Positions 9,885 through 22,200 are shown, numbered from the stretch's first letter. The stretch: DNA of 64,000 nucleotides from Epiperipatus broadwayi (GCA_028023455.1 JAQFVV010006310.1:4094001-4158000); one strand, 5' to 3'. Program-made: numbers and translations. The notes: generated by a model from the sequence alone, not told the origin.

Positions 9885-11539
9885 TATGAATCACTCATTA
9901 TTTTAGGAAGAAAATTGTCAAGTACTTTTCACTTAACTTCAAATTGAAATTAGTTTAACATTATTCCTGAATAAACTTCAAACATTTATTATACCACACA
10001 TTCTTATAACATATAAATAAAGACACTTTAAAAAAGATAAATCACCTCTAAAATGCATTTCATCTTGAAACAGTTCTGTTCAGTTGTAGTAACACTGGGC
10101 CAACTGAAAAGTGCTGGATAAGCAATGAAATACCTTTAGAAGTCATTTATCTTTCTCAAGTGCTTTTATTTATATGTTTCAAAATTGCTTGATGAAGTAG
10201 AAGTTTGAAATACATTTTTGGAAAAATATTACACTTGAAAAATAAGCAATGAGGATGAATTAATTATTTCTTGTGATTAATTAAATATATGTTCTTTAAC
10301 TAGGTTTACAGTTTATATGTGGGTTTGGAATGTGAACATGGAAACATTGACACTTTTAAATAAAGTTATAACAATTTAAAATTGATCTTTCTTTAAATAT
10401 ATATATAATACATATTTTTCCATTCATTTATATTTGCAATTTAAATTTGCATATGTTTGTTTATCTGTGTAACTCAGCTTTAGATTATAAAGAAGAAATA
10501 AACCATTTTGTTAGACAGATAAAAATTTGAATATATATATATCAATAGTGAAAGCAAATATAAAGGTACATTCAGTATCCAAGACAAAATGCATTGTGAT
10601 CTAAGCAGTATAAATTTGACTTTTGTTTCTCGTATTTTTCATTATTAATCATTTTTTCATGCTCAGAGCTATGTCATAAGGTATCTTGATCCTCACAATA
10701 TAATGAAGGGTCCAAATATCATTAATATTTAATAAGAAAAATGAAAACAAAATAATATTTGTTTTTATTTATAAAATAATGAGAACATGGCCAGAGTTTC
10801 AGCTCTGGAGGATGGTTGTGATTTGGTGAAATTGGAATGAAAGATACAGTGATAAAAAAAAACTTTAACAAATAATACAACTGTCAATATATAAATAGTG
10901 AAGTAAACACGATCCTAAAAATTAATAAAGCTGTAAATTAATCACAACTATTTTGTCACACACACACCCCTTTAAAAAAAAAACTAAGAAAGCATATAAA
11001 ATATAAATTTACCTTGTGAATGTTATTTTTTTCAGCAAGCATTTATTTACAATTTCTTACAAATTGTATTATATCAATAAAACACAAGACAGTAGTGCAT
11101 AAAGGTGGAGAGCTTTGCAAGACTTGGCCCAATTCAAAAAATATAGCTAGACAAAATGCATTTCACTTAGTATGATTTTTTTTTCAAATGTCTGCAACAG
11201 TGTGCTCTAAATACAAAAAGAATTGATTGTAACTTCCAAAATATACATATGTTTATTTGAATACAAGTGGTTCTCAACTTTTATACCTAATTGATTCCTG
11301 AAAGGTGTATGAAAGTTGAACTGTACAAGGTAGAGCAATATAAAAAAATATCAAAAAGTGTTTTTTAAAATATTTTTTAATGAAATGTATTGGAATAAAT
11401 AACACTTTATTAATTAGTATCTGGTGTTGTCTTTATCAAGAGATGGTTGAATTGTACTGTTCTTTTTCTTTTCTTAATAAAAAGTTCCATAAAACACTGT
11501 CTTCTTCTATTGCCTGGTGTATGAAATAGAAAATTGTAC
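9885..11539. other. AT-rich spacer without identified features
   Basis: TA tracts, a short CACACACA at about 10,960, and homopolymers. No element ends, frames or splice-like contexts stand out. Confidence 0.5.
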
Positions 11540-11553
11540 AAAAATAGAATATA

Positions 11554-11628
11554 GTCTTGCATTGGTGGTCGAGAGATCAGCATGCCCGGGTTGCGGGTTC
11601 GCGTCCCGGCCAATGCTATGACACTTAA
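11554..11628 (+). mobile_element. Mini-SINE family B copy with tRNA-like fold and target-site duplication
   Basis: A 75-bp insertion sits between exact 14-bp repeats, AAAAATAGAATATA, at 11,540-11,553 and 11,629-11,642. It can pair GCATTGG (from 11,559) with CCAATGC (to 11,616) as a seven-base acceptor stem. It holds GGTCGAGAGATCAGC (A-box) and GGGTTCGCGTCCC (B-box and T arm), and ends TATGACAC. The anticodon arm is abnormal, so this is a retroposed tRNA-like unit and not a functional tRNA gene. A minus-strand ORF across it is accidental. Confidence 0.75.
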
Positions 11629-11819
11629 AAAAATAGAATATATGAAAGTAGAAGACTGTCTGTATACATAGTATAATAAAATGATGCTAATCATAATAAC
11701 ATGCCTTTACATTTAAACTAAATGGACAGATGTTTCTAAATTAATAATAAATATTCGATGCATTAAGCAGATTTCATTATTTCAAGCAGAGGAGTTAAGT
11801 ATAGTTAATATTTTTATCA

Positions 11820-12040
11820 TAGTCGGACCAAGAGAGTACAAAATATATGACCCACAGACACATTTCCAGACCGTTGAACCCTCCATAGCTACAGGAAGCA
11901 AATACATCTTCTATGGATATTTTTATTTGTATTGGGATGATTCCAGTGCCATCTAGCCAAGACTGACTAGAATATCCTTAAAAGGCTACCACAAAGAGTA
12001 TGAAACTGGCTTAAATCAGACAATCGGAGCAGTATATTTG
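11820..12040. other. Unassigned GC-richer segment, possibly decayed coding or repeat sequence
   Basis: A frame on the plus strand runs GPREYKIYDPQTHFQTVEP and onward until a stop near 11,955. The minus strand has a strong acceptor-like TTTGCTTCCTGTAG at 11,890-11,903. The two readings conflict and neither gives a family I recognise. Confidence 0.25.
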
Positions 12041-12324
12041 TAATGCATGCATATAATTAACTTTAAAGTTAATTAAAATGTTATAAGGTAGAGAACTAAA
12101 CCAAATTAACAAATTAAAGTAACAGGTTTATTTACACACACACAAAACAAAAGTAAAACATTAACATAATATTCAAATAAAAATTAAGTAAATTAATTAT
12201 GGTCTTCTTTGCTAAGGGTTAGTCCATTTCTAAAATAAGGGTAAACAACCCCATTGCTTTTAGTTACAAAGTTTCAAAAGAATAACAGTTTGTCTAGACA
12301 TTAAATTTGGTATTTTATATTTAC

Positions 12325-12465
12325 CTAGGTTTTTGTTGTAGCTTCATTTCTGGAGTGATCACTCCTCTTGGTATCAAAGGTAATGAGTTCATTAGCAGTG
12401 TTCCTAGCTTCTTTTGGCAACTGTTTGCTCCTCTAGTCCGGATTGCCACATATCTTGGTCTTGTA
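12325..12465 (-). CDS. Candidate internal exon, minus strand (unrecognised protein)
   Basis: On the minus strand a frame stays open across 141 bp between an acceptor-like TTATTGAG and a good donor, CCTAG|GTAAAT. Read with one base completing the previous codon, it gives residues beginning RPRYVAIRTRGANSCQ and ending TPEMKLQQKP; the other two frames contain stops. It enters and leaves in phase 2 (two bases carried). It is more GC-rich than its surroundings. The acceptor lacks a strong pyrimidine tract, so the exon could be spurious or an old retroelement piece. No domain is recognised. It could belong to the same gene as the 39.3-kb exon. Confidence 0.35.
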
Positions 12466-12739
12466 CTCAATAACATATATAATTATAGGCATGGATTTCA
12501 GTAAAGGTAGACAAAGGTTTTTACTACATGTCAGACATCAGACGCTGAAGAAACAGGGTAGTGAAATCTGAATTAATACTCTCTGTGGCTCAACAGCACG
12601 TGGTAATGTTTAGATGTCCATGAATATTGCTATATATTTCTGATTGATGACGGAGAAAATTTGTATAGCAAAATTTTATAGACTTCTCACAGCAAAACTT
12701 GTCAGAAGTATAAAAATAAAACAATAGGTAATTTGTAGC

Positions 12740-13150
12740 TTTTATAACTTTGTCATCCATTATCTGACTACCTATATTATTAATTAGTTTTCCAAATTCT
12801 TTTAATTAGTTAATTTTCTCTTCTAAATTTTTAATTACAATTTGATCAAACTTATCTTATAAAGTTGGAAATACTAAATTTTAATAAAATCAAATTCCTT
12901 CTGATCAGATAATTTACACAAATTAGAGATCTTTAATTACATCACTAACTAACTACATTTTCAATTATTGTTTATACAACTAAATCCTTTCAAAAATAAC
13001 TTTATAGTTACTTTTACATAGTTAAATTTATAATTTATTTTCTTTTGTTTTTATAATCCATTGAATTTTCTTTTTAGTTAAAAGTGAGCAGATAAGTGTT
13101 CTTTTAAATATTAAATTTAAAATTTCCTACATTTTAATAGGCTTTACCCC
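12740..13150 (+). repeat. Dispersed repeat family E, long copy
   Basis: About 400 bp match the reverse complement of 63,235-63,620. Shared blocks include GTTGGAAATACTAA, TTCTGATCAGATAATTTAC (with CCTGATCAG in the other copy), ACTTTATAGTT, ATAATCCAT and the final TCCTACATTT...AATAGGCTTTA. Neither copy has a usable frame or clear ends. Confidence 0.6.
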
Positions 13151-13584
13151 TCCCCTTTTGATTTTATTTAAAGAAAAATATATTTCGATTTTAAGTCTCT
13201 TTTTTTTTTATTTATTAAAATATATCTATCATTTTGTTTTTCTCTTTTTAACTCTTATTTTTAAATCATTCTATATATGTGTGTGTGTCACAACAGATAT
13301 ACACATAAATTTACATACATGCAACTTACAACGATTAATGTGCACAAAAATTTATACGAATTTGTTAAAAAGAAATTAAAATTAATTAATTATAAACATA
13401 CATATAAACTTATGGCTATTATGATGAAACTATAAAAAAGTTAAAAAAAACAACAACAATATCTTGAATACAGGATTTGGATAATTTATTAAAAATAGCA
13501 GTAGAAACTTTGTCAACATAATTTTTTTTTTTTATCATTGAGAAAAATTATTATTATAAAATTGTTTAGCATTCAATTATCCTC

Positions 13585-13912
13585 TTAGGCATAAAAATGT
13601 CTACCGAATTAATTATATTCTTGGTCACAACTATTGAATACACTATATTATTGGGCATAAAATATCTATCAAAGTAAACTATATTTTTGAATATAAAATG
13701 TCTACTTTAACCTACATCATTGAGGATAAAATCTTTACTGAATACGATAGCTTTTGGGCATAAAAATAACTATTCAATAAATTATATTATTGGGTATAAA
13801 AATATCTACAGACTAAACTATTTTGAGGCATAAAATGTCCACTGAATAAATTATATTATCCAGCATGAAATGTCTACTGAATAAACTATTCTTAAGTATA
13901 AAAATGCTTCTT
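13585..13912 (+). repeat. Degenerate minisatellite, about ten units of about 34 bp
   Basis: Successive units follow the pattern TTGGGCATAAAATGTCTACT then GAATAAACTATATTA. Ten diverged units can be counted from about 13,585 to 13,912. Each begins with a variant of GGCATAAAA and has TCTACT near its middle. Unit length drifts between about 31 and 38 bp. Confidence 0.7.
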
Positions 13913-14934
13913 GAAAGATGATTTTGTCTTCAGGAAATTTATACTTATCCAAAAGCTTTAATGTTTCCCAGATAGCTATGAAAGAATTTTCAAAAATAAA
14001 ACACCACCACAGTGAAATAAAATTTTTAAAAGGACTTTGGAGAAACTAAATAAGGCAGAAACAATGTAATTTGGATAGCTTTTAATGGTTTCACATTTGT
14101 TAATGCTGACTTATATAAGTAAAATCATATAATGTTATTTACAATACAACATGCAGTTAGTGAAACACATGCATTCATAAATTTAAAAATGCAAAAAATA
14201 AAAACAAAAAAAGTTTACCAAATGAGCTGGTTTAAAACCATTCAGTTGTTCTCTACAGACTACAAGTTACAATAGACCCTTTGGTTGCAATGTTACTTGA
14301 TGTAAATCATATAAACATCTTTTATCTTTGAAGACCAAAATACCTTCCATTATCAAATTGTCTTGAAGTTTATATTTTATAGAATACAGGAGATTTATAA
14401 TAATAATAATCTGCACTGTGACCAATAGGGCTAAGCTTCAGAGTGGGATACTCAATCACTGCATTAAACCATGAAGGTCATTGGAGATTTATCATTGTCA
14501 AAAAATGGAGTTTAATTCATATGGTGAAAAATTATTTTCAGAATTTGGGGAGAAAAAGTAAATCTTTATTATTTAATACATTTGTATGGTATATCATGCG
14601 TAATCAGTCATTTGCAATGAACTCAGTATTTTTTTCTGGTTGAGATATTAGTGTAATCTCTAGCTAAAAAAAAAAAATAGTTTCAAGTTATTTCTCTAGA
14701 GATTTTGTTTGTTATCTAGAATGTTTCTTATCACTTGTTTTAATCCTCCTACAGTTTTCAAATTTTTAACATCTGTAATCTTAAGCTCTAATTAGTCGAA
14801 AATCAAATCAATCCCTATTATTCAAATAACAATCAATATTTCTAAAGATTCTATGTATACTAGAGAATAAAAAGAAACATATTTAATAACATAATAAAAT
14901 ATTAGTCATTTAATCTTTTGCATCATCTTTTTAT
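13913..14934. other. AT-rich spacer with a possible SINE family A remnant
   Basis: At 14,405-14,480 the minus strand resembles the head of SINE family A (GGTTTAATGCAGTGATTGAG), but the match is short. Nothing else is recognised. Confidence 0.35.
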
Positions 14935-15330
14935 TTTTCACTCTCTTGTCATCAACTCATTCATTTATCTATCTATCTATCTCAATGTTCTTCCAATCAT
15001 CCACCTATCTATTAATTTGTCTATTCATTCATCTGCCCATGCACATATCTTCCTCTCTCTCTCTTGCTGCTTGCCTCTCTATCTATCATCCAGTTATGCC
15101 TATCTATTTATTTCTCTGTCTATCCATTCACTTATACATTTTTCTCTCTATATATTCATCTACTTATCTATGTTTTATAGCATAATAGAAATAGCAGTCA
15201 TTTAATTTTTGTATCATTTCTCAATTTTACCACTCCACACTTCTCTCATTTATCTAATTACTCATTCTCCCATTCACCTTCCTATCTATATAATTGTCTA
15301 TTCATCTATCCATCCATTTATCTATTTATT
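14935..15330 (+). repeat. Degenerate TATC/CATC microsatellite
   Basis: Runs such as TATCTATCTATCTATC, CATCCACCTATC and CATTCATC fill about 400 bp with many interruptions. The overlapping ORFs of 79 and 95 codons are only translations of this repeat. Confidence 0.8.
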
Positions 15331-15667
15331 TCTATAATAAATGTAGCAATTAATATACCCTCAACTAGATTCATGATCCGGGGTTCAACCCAGATGAATT
15401 TTTCTGGTTGCTCAAGATTGTCAAACCAATTATTCACTAATAAATAAAATACCAGCTATTTTCAGTAGAAGATTGCAAAAAATTTCCTAAAACGCTAATC
15501 TGGTGAATATTTTCTCTTTTGCTACTTTTCAGGAAGGAAGCTGAAGAAACTATTATCTTTGAAGTTTGATATTTAAAGCTGTTTACTTTTTTTCCTTTTA
15601 TTATTTATCATGCATGTATGTATATAAACATGAAATTAGCATAGCTTAATGTATATGTAATTAAGTG

Positions 15668-15734
15668 TAGTAAATCATTTTCCTCAGGCTAACAAAATAT
15701 TTATTCATAGCCTGGTGGAAAATGGTTTAGTTCC
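15668..15734. repeat. Short hairpin-forming inverted repeat
   Basis: AGTAAATCATTTTCCTCAGG is matched inversely by CCTGGTGGAAAATGGTTT, leaving a loop of about 20 bp. Confidence 0.6.
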
Positions 15735-15811
15735 TTTAATTATTTATCATATATGTAATCATGTTAACTGTTTATACTTCTATACAGAATATAATAAATG
15801 TAGTAAGTAAA

Positions 15812-16014
15812 CTTATATGCAACTATAGAGAAGCTTGTTATTTCTATGAATTAAATACAGCTTAGTGCTTTCGAGAATTTATGGAGTTCTCATATTTGTA
15901 GCAAGATGAACTATAATCATTTTGCTATGAATATGAGAATGACATAAATTCTCAAAAGTGCTAAGTTGTATTTAATTTATAAAAATAACAAGCTTCTCTA
16001 TATTTGCATATAAG
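15812..16014. mobile_element. Palindromic MITE-like element
   Basis: The left arm starts CTTATATGCAACTATAGAGA and the right arm ends TCTCTATATTTGCATATAAG. The arms are about 90 bp and meet around a short centre near 15,905. Weak similarity continues for about 20 bp outside both ends. Confidence 0.7.
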
Positions 16015-16683
16015 CACATTTATGTTATTAATCATGTACGTGTATATTGACAGATCCATGCATTTTTTAGTTGAATTCAAATCACTATTTTTTAATAATT
16101 TATAAATTAAAATTACACATTCAATATTTTGTTTGTTTTGCAATAATAATTTAATTCTAGATAATCAAAAATTTAAGCACAGTTTTCCAAAAAAATCAAC
16201 TAAATTTATTCTATTAAAAGCACCTCATACATAAGGATTCTAGTGTTCTTTTTCCTTCAACTTTTTCCATGAAACTTTTAGTTTCCAGAGCACAACTAAA
16301 CATATTATTCTTTTATTATTTTAATTTGTAATGAATATTAAAATTGAATTTGTTTGATAATTTGTAAGTGTCCTTAAGATACTAAGTAATTTTTTCTATC
16401 ATGGAAAAAGTTTAAATACTTATCTTTTTTATTTCGTATCCACATAAATTCAAGTTTTATAACCATAAATCAATAATGGAAGAACTAACTTCAGTTCTGT
16501 CTTTACTATGACATCTTTTTCTTTAAATATTGGAGTCAAATAATTATCACAGTCATAAAACACAAAAATATCTATCTTTTGGAGTTCTGCTATAGTTAAA
16601 TAAATCTCAATGTATTACCTCTTTTTATAAAAATATATAATTCTAAAGCACTCATTGCCTTAAGAGTTCAGATGAGAGGTATA

Positions 16684-16839
16684 AATTAATAAATATAAAC
16701 TAATTAATTGCAGAGAGCTAGCTTTCCATAAAACACTGCCAAATTCATAGCGCTATGATTCTGGTAGTGTTTGCTATGATTCTGCAGTGTTTTGCCAAAA
16801 GCTGGCACAGTGCAATTAATTAGTTTATGTTTATTAATT
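16684..16839. mobile_element. Palindromic MITE-like element
   Basis: Arms AATTAATAAATATAAACTAA and its inverted partner TTAGTTTATGTTTATTAATT enclose further inverted matches (AAACACTGCCA against TGCAGTGTTTTG). The unit is about 156 bp with a small central loop and many mismatches. Confidence 0.65.
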
Positions 16840-17296
16840 ATAATTAAATAATTAATCCAAATCCTAAATTTTTCTTATTAACTATAAGAAAATCAAAAAG
16901 GCAGCTTACTTTTTGCAAAATTTTTTACAAAAAATAATAATAAATAGCCCTTACATTTTATTGTATTTTTACTTTTAAAGTTAATTTATTAAAAATAAAT
17001 TGGCTTTATTTTTTTACTTTTCCTTATAAAAATATTTGTAGATTTATAAATAAAATAAAAAAAGTAATGCTGAAATCAATATATATGTGATTTGTAGGAC
17101 GCTTCTTAAGCACAAATATAAAAAAATAAATTTATGATGAATTGAGGTCAAATTCTTGCAATAATGATATTAATAATATTTAGATAAAACTATAATAGAC
17201 CAAAACTGTGATGCCTACTTTATATATATATATATTTATTTGAAAGCAAACAATATGGAATAGTTAATAGGAAAGGTTATTTGGTATTGTGTTTTG

Positions 17297-17545
17297 GAAG
17301 GATGGCTCAGTTGGTTAGAGCATTACCTTAATTTTCAATAATCAAGAATCTAAGGACCCAGATTCGAATCCCATGCTAGTACTGTCACTGGTCAGGCCAG
17401 CAACACCTGAAGAAGAGGTGAGAAAAATACCTCTCAAAACGTTGTGCATATACTAACCTGTTTGCTGTGATAACCTGTTTGCTGTGATATTACTAACAGT
17501 TGGTGCATATACTAACCTGTTTGCTGTGATATTACTAACAGTTGA
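17297..17545 (+). mobile_element. tRNA-derived SINE (family C) carrying a hammerhead-like motif
   Basis: A clear A-box TGGCTCAGTTGG (17,303-17,314) and B-box GATTCGAATCC (17,361-17,371) mark a tRNA-derived head. The body has CTGAAGA (17,407-17,413), a six-base AGAGGT/ACCTCT hairpin and CAAAAC, which would be CGAAAC before a CpG-to-CpA change. The tail holds duplicated units, TAACCTGTTTGCTGTGA and a longer ATACTAACCTG...CTAACAGTTG repeat. No target-site duplication was found. Confidence 0.75.
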
Positions 17546-18504
17546 ATGGATTTGGAATATTTAACTAAAATTAAACTTTTCTAAAGACATTCAACACACA
17601 TATTAGATGATGGAAATAGTCCAATATAAAAATACAGTTATTTGGTAGTCTCTCTTTTTTTTTAGAAAACTATATGCTTTTTTGCATATAACAATTACAG
17701 CAAAACTTTCAGGTAACAATATAATTTTCAAATTTGAAAATATGTTTTGAAAATGAATCATTTACTTTAACTTGACAAATGAGATTTCCATTATAATTTC
17801 CAAACTCTAGAATATTTCACTTTTAGAAGTTAATAACAACCTTTATATATATATATAGTATAGTATTCATAAAAATGAAGAGTTATGTAGTACTTAGATC
17901 TTTAAAACTCAGGCCAGCTTTCATTACCCTAAAATTCAAAGGTGTTAAAACTAAGTTAACTTTAGAGAGCTTGAAGTTTTATTTTTAATAATTTTCTTCC
18001 AAGAATGATTTTTTTTTTTAAAAGTTTGACCTTCATGTAGATATGAATTTATAATCTAATGAACAGCAATTTAGTTAACCAATTCTATAAATAAACTTTT
18101 ACAAATTGAATTATTTCTAATGACATAATTATTATTTTCTCTCTTTATATATATATAAAGTTTAAAGAATAAATGTAGAAAAAATATTCTTTTTACAAAC
18201 TGATCACACATTTATCTAATATGCAAAACTAAAAATAAGCAATATAAAAACTGAATATAAATAATATGAAGGTAAGCTTTTTATAGCATCTATTAATAAC
18301 TGTCATTTCTAAGACATATTTCTAGATTTAATCATAAAAAATCAGAAGTTAAACTATTCTATAAATTAAAACAGATTTTTATTTTATATGTTTTCTAATA
18401 TATATTATGACATTAAAGTCGTGATAACATTATATTGAGTTTACTAAAAGGCAAATAGGTATTACAGTAAAAATAATTAAGGTTTTACTTCATTAGCGTT
18501 TAAA

Positions 18505-18784
18505 TAAATTAAAATATATATGTGCTCTGTGCACAGATAATGAATCTATTAATTGTATGTGAAATTATCTAAATTTACCGCCAAGCGCTTTCGGGACAGT
18601 TTATAGTCCTATAAACTGTCCCGAAAGCGCTTGGCGGTAAATTTAGATAATTTCACATACAATTGATGCCATGAATATGGGACTATAAACTGTCCCGAAA
18701 GCGCTTGGCGGTAAATTTAGATAATTTCACATACAATTAATAGCTTCATTATCTGTGCGCAGAGCACATATATATTCTAATTTA
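18505..18784. mobile_element. Palindromic element with GC-rich core and perfect 55-bp duplication
   Basis: Two 105-bp arms (18,505-18,609 and 18,680-18,784) are near-perfect inverted copies. Between them lies an additional right-arm segment: 55 bp at 18,610-18,664 recur exactly at 18,684-18,738. Because 18,610-18,664 is also complementary to the left arm, a second, almost loop-free hairpin is possible. The core has CCGCCAAGCGCTTTCGGGAC, strikingly GC- and CpG-rich for this window. No target-site duplication is certain. Confidence 0.85.
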
Positions 18785-19071
18785 GTAAAAATAAGTGAAT
18801 GATTTATTATTCAAGTGTTGTAAAAGTTGAGGACCAGAAATAATGAAGTAATATTATGAGCCAAGAACTTTAAGCTGCAGAATCCGCCTCTCTTCCAATG
18901 TATGAAACAATGATACTATAGTTGAATAATAAAATAAAATAATGTTAATTCAGTCTTTTCATCTTATTAATATATTTTGAATATATTCATAACATATTCA
19001 TTCTAAAGTTTTGCTTAATTAAATATATATTCATTCTATTTATTTCTTATATTAAAATTGTATTTTTATCC

Positions 19072-19185
19072 TGACAGATTCTGAGCTCAAGGTTGATGGG
19101 CCATGACCTAGCATTATCATCTATAGTTTCTTCAACTTTTTATAAACTCTTAATCAATAAACCACTTGATTATTTATTATTGTAT
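19072..19185 (+). repeat. SINE family A, degraded
   Basis: Contains TTCTGAGCTCAAGGTTGATG, a tail of AACTCTTAATCAATAAACCA and CTTGATTATTTATT, in the same order as other family A copies. Confidence 0.45.
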
Positions 19186-21489
19186 TTAGAATACTGGCAT
19201 GTCTTAATGATTTCTTTAAAATCCTAAAATAACAAAAGTTAGAATATGTGAAGCAGAATGCATATCTAGTCTCAATTATATATATATATAAGTTGAAGAA
19301 TTGATCAATATATATATAAATTATGATGAATAAGATAATAAGCAATTCCAAAACATAAGCTCAATTTACTTTTGACAAAACTTCCCCTTAAAAATTATTG
19401 TGCTTGCTGCTTTGGCTATATGTTACCAATGATCTTCTAGAGTTATTGCACATCTGGCTATAAACACCAATATAAATTAAGCTTTTCATCTGTTATTTCA
19501 CCAATACATATGTAATAGTAAAACCTTCATTACACCTATACAAATGATGAAATGACCTTCAAATATAAGAATTTACTGTAAATAACAAATAAGAACCCAA
19601 CTAAAAAATATCTCTTAAGAGCAGTTATTTTCACCATACTCTAGAATCATCTATTGCAAACTAGGGTAATAAAATCAGGGTCTCCAGATTAGAATTCAAA
19701 GTGGAATCTAATGCACTTACACTTATGCTTCCAGTAGCTACTTTTTACTCTTTTGTAACATTCCAGCTTTTTGAATCCTAGTTATTACTGATAAAGACAA
19801 AAACCAGTTTAGAAGGATGGGAATTTTATAGCACTATAATATTTGATATCCATTAATTATTCTATAGTAGGATCAAGACAACTGTTCTTGAAATGTATGA
19901 AAAGTTATGTAATTTTATTGTTAATAAAACAATATCTCCTCCTTTATGGTATAAGATTATGGCTCAAAGATGATTAGATATTGTTTCTGGTAGAGTTTTT
20001 TTTAACTCCTCACTGGATTTTTTCTCTCATTACTATTCTTATTTTTTATTGACTTTAAAGTATAGATGTAGGATCCAGTCACAAAGTGTTTCTTATTCCA
20101 TTATTATCTCTCATCGCCTACTATAATTGAATTAAATATGTTCATTTCACAAAATAATGTTATAGGTGTACATATAGAACAAAAACAGTTAATACAGCTA
20201 TTTTTACAATTTTTTAGGTAATTAAAAATTTTCTGAAATAGTATTTCAAGTTGACATTATTTCATTTATGGGATTCTTATTAAATAGCTTCAATTAGGGA
20301 TAAAGTTGACTCAATGATATCATATAATTGGGTTTAATAATAATAGATATATTATTCTTTAACTGGAGTTTAAAAGTTAATATTTGGGCTAAAATGATAT
20401 GACAATCTCTAGGATAGTAAATAATTGGTAATAATCATTAATGCATTTATTTAAGATGGATAATGTCAAATGTGTGAGTGCAAGAAATTTGGAACTATAG
20501 ATTAAATTATAGTGAACGACTTTTCCCATCCAAATAAAATCAGATAAAAAAATTACCAGTTTTGCATTTCAAATTCTTTTAAATTCAGTAATACAAATTA
20601 TTTTTTCTCTCACTGATCACCTGAATTGAATAAATCTTTTGTTTTAAGATAATGATTTATTTTTTTTTGGAAGTTCCACATTAACAAAGAATTTTTTAAA
20701 TATACTGTACAAATTGGAATTGCTGGAAATATCATGATTATAATTTTTCTAAATAAAACTGTTGTTTGAACCCTCTAGTTCATCTGGGGGTGTTGTAAAA
20801 TAGATGCATAGTGAAAGATGTTCTAAGTTATGTGCTAGTGAATAGTTGTAATATATAGAAATGTAAAAATGGTAGGACTGATAACTCCCCTTCCAAAAAA
20901 AAAAGCATCTCCGAAGTGCAACAATTATTTATCTTCCCACAAGATATCAAAGTGAGTATCTTGTATAAAAGTGATGTAGTAGAAGAGTACCAAATTGTCA
21001 ACATATACTTCAAAATACAGTGTTTAATATCTGTATCTCACCGGATGAGCTGGAGTTGTTTGCAAAATGCTTGTGTAGTGAAAGAGGATGGTTCGAGTTT
21101 TTGCATTTGTGAATGATTGCACTATGTAATCGCCAAAATAAAAACATGCACTGATAATAAAAAAAACTTGGAATTTTTTTTAAATTGGATTCAAATGCTT
21201 TAATAAAATAAGCATAACATTGTTACTCAGCTTATTAAATGGTGATATAAGTGAATAAATGGTATTTAAGAGTGATTTGTGTGTGTGTGATATTCTTTAT
21301 ATGGATTTTAATTTTATTTCTTTTTTTTTAAAGCACAATTCTGACTGCCACAAAATAAATAACAGCAAAATAGAAAAACGTTTTTATAAATAAAATTTGA
21401 ACATTTTGTTATGTAAGTTATGCATGTTAAATATTTTGTGACTGAAGATAACAACAAATGTGAAAAATTTTACTTTTAAAATTTATATA
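19186..21489. other. AT-rich spacer without supported genes
   Basis: The stretch 20,880-21,125 is a little GC-richer and carries ORFs on both strands (20,916-21,116 plus and 20,828-21,013 minus). No domain or repeat partner is recognised for it. The rest is AT-rich. Confidence 0.45.
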
Positions 21490-21545
21490 TAAAGGGATTT
21501 GAACACAGACTTTCAAACTCTTTTAGGCTATCCACTCTATTGCAT
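21490..21545 (-). repeat. tRNA-like segment next to repeat D
   Basis: Minus-strand TAGAGTGGATAG resembles an A-box, and TGTTCAAATCCC, 25 bp further on, a B-box. It directly adjoins repeat family D copy 2 and could be the head of that element or a separate SINE relic. Confidence 0.4.
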
Positions 21546-21850
21546 ACAACCTATACATATAAACATGCACAAGTGAAAAAGATAAATGATCTCCAATATA
21601 TGTATTTCATGCTGAAACAGCATCAATCAGTTGGTCCAGATCATTATCCACACACACATATATAATCATTTCTCAGTTTATATTAAGATAGCAAATCTTC
21701 AAATTTTAATGGAAAGGTTTCACTCTACTCCACTTTCCAACTCTTCAACCATCTACACCATAGAAAATCTGATGGCAGAATGCCCAAAGTTCTTGTTGAT
21801 GCCAATATTATTGTCATGTCATGTTGACCCTAAGTAACTCTGATCCCTCA
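21546..21850 (+). repeat. Dispersed repeat family D, copy 2
   Basis: Aligns with 245-545 in the same orientation, including AGTTGGTCCAGAT, TATATTAAGATAGC, and a matching 68-codon frame starting MVQIII. See copy 1 for the comparison. Confidence 0.6.
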
Positions 21851-22059
21851 TTTATAAACCCTTGTTCATATAAATACACATATGTATATCTACTTTTACA
21901 TTTAACAGATCAATAATATAAGTCTGTATAAAATAAATAATTAAATGGATTTATTGCAGGTATGTAACATTCAAGCAAAGAAAGTGATAAAGTTGAGCTT
22001 CATACAATTCAAGAATCTTTTAGTTTTTGCTTTCATCACTTTACCACCACAATAAATTA

Positions 22060-22200
22060 AGCAAGGCAAAATAATTGAATAATTCATTGCTTAGAAGGTC
22101 ACGTGACATTCAAGCACCTGACAAAATATAGATGATATTTGATCAAGGGGCTTTTAACTCTTGGGTCCATCACTCTACATATAGCATTAAATCACAAAGG
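22060..22200 (-). repeat. SINE family A, minus orientation
   Basis: Begins (plus strand) with AATAATTCATTGCTTAGAAGG, the reverse of the family tail, then TTTTAACTCTTGGGTCCATC and ATATAGCATTAAATCA at the head end. It is quite diverged. Confidence 0.4.

Noticed and set aside
11410-11694. 94-codon minus-strand ORF
   Set aside because: It runs through a mini-SINE and its target-site duplications, so it cannot be an ancestral coding sequence.
14918-15205. Two overlapping plus-strand ORFs of 79 and 95 codons
   Set aside because: They are translations of a TATC/CATC microsatellite, with residues cycling through Ile, Leu, Ser and Tyr.
15365-15430. tRNA-like GGGGTTCAACCC at about 15,377
   Set aside because: Only a B-box-like word is present; no A-box at a suitable distance and no second copy.
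17297-17385. A functional tRNA gene
   Set aside because: A-box and B-box are good, but no consistent acceptor, anticodon and T-arm fold can be drawn, and SINE body sequence follows directly.
20828-21116. Coding potential on both strands around 20.9-21.1 kb
   Set aside because: Plus and minus frames are about equally good, neither has splice sites or a known motif, and the reading VDNLVLF on the minus strand is too short to call an RT.
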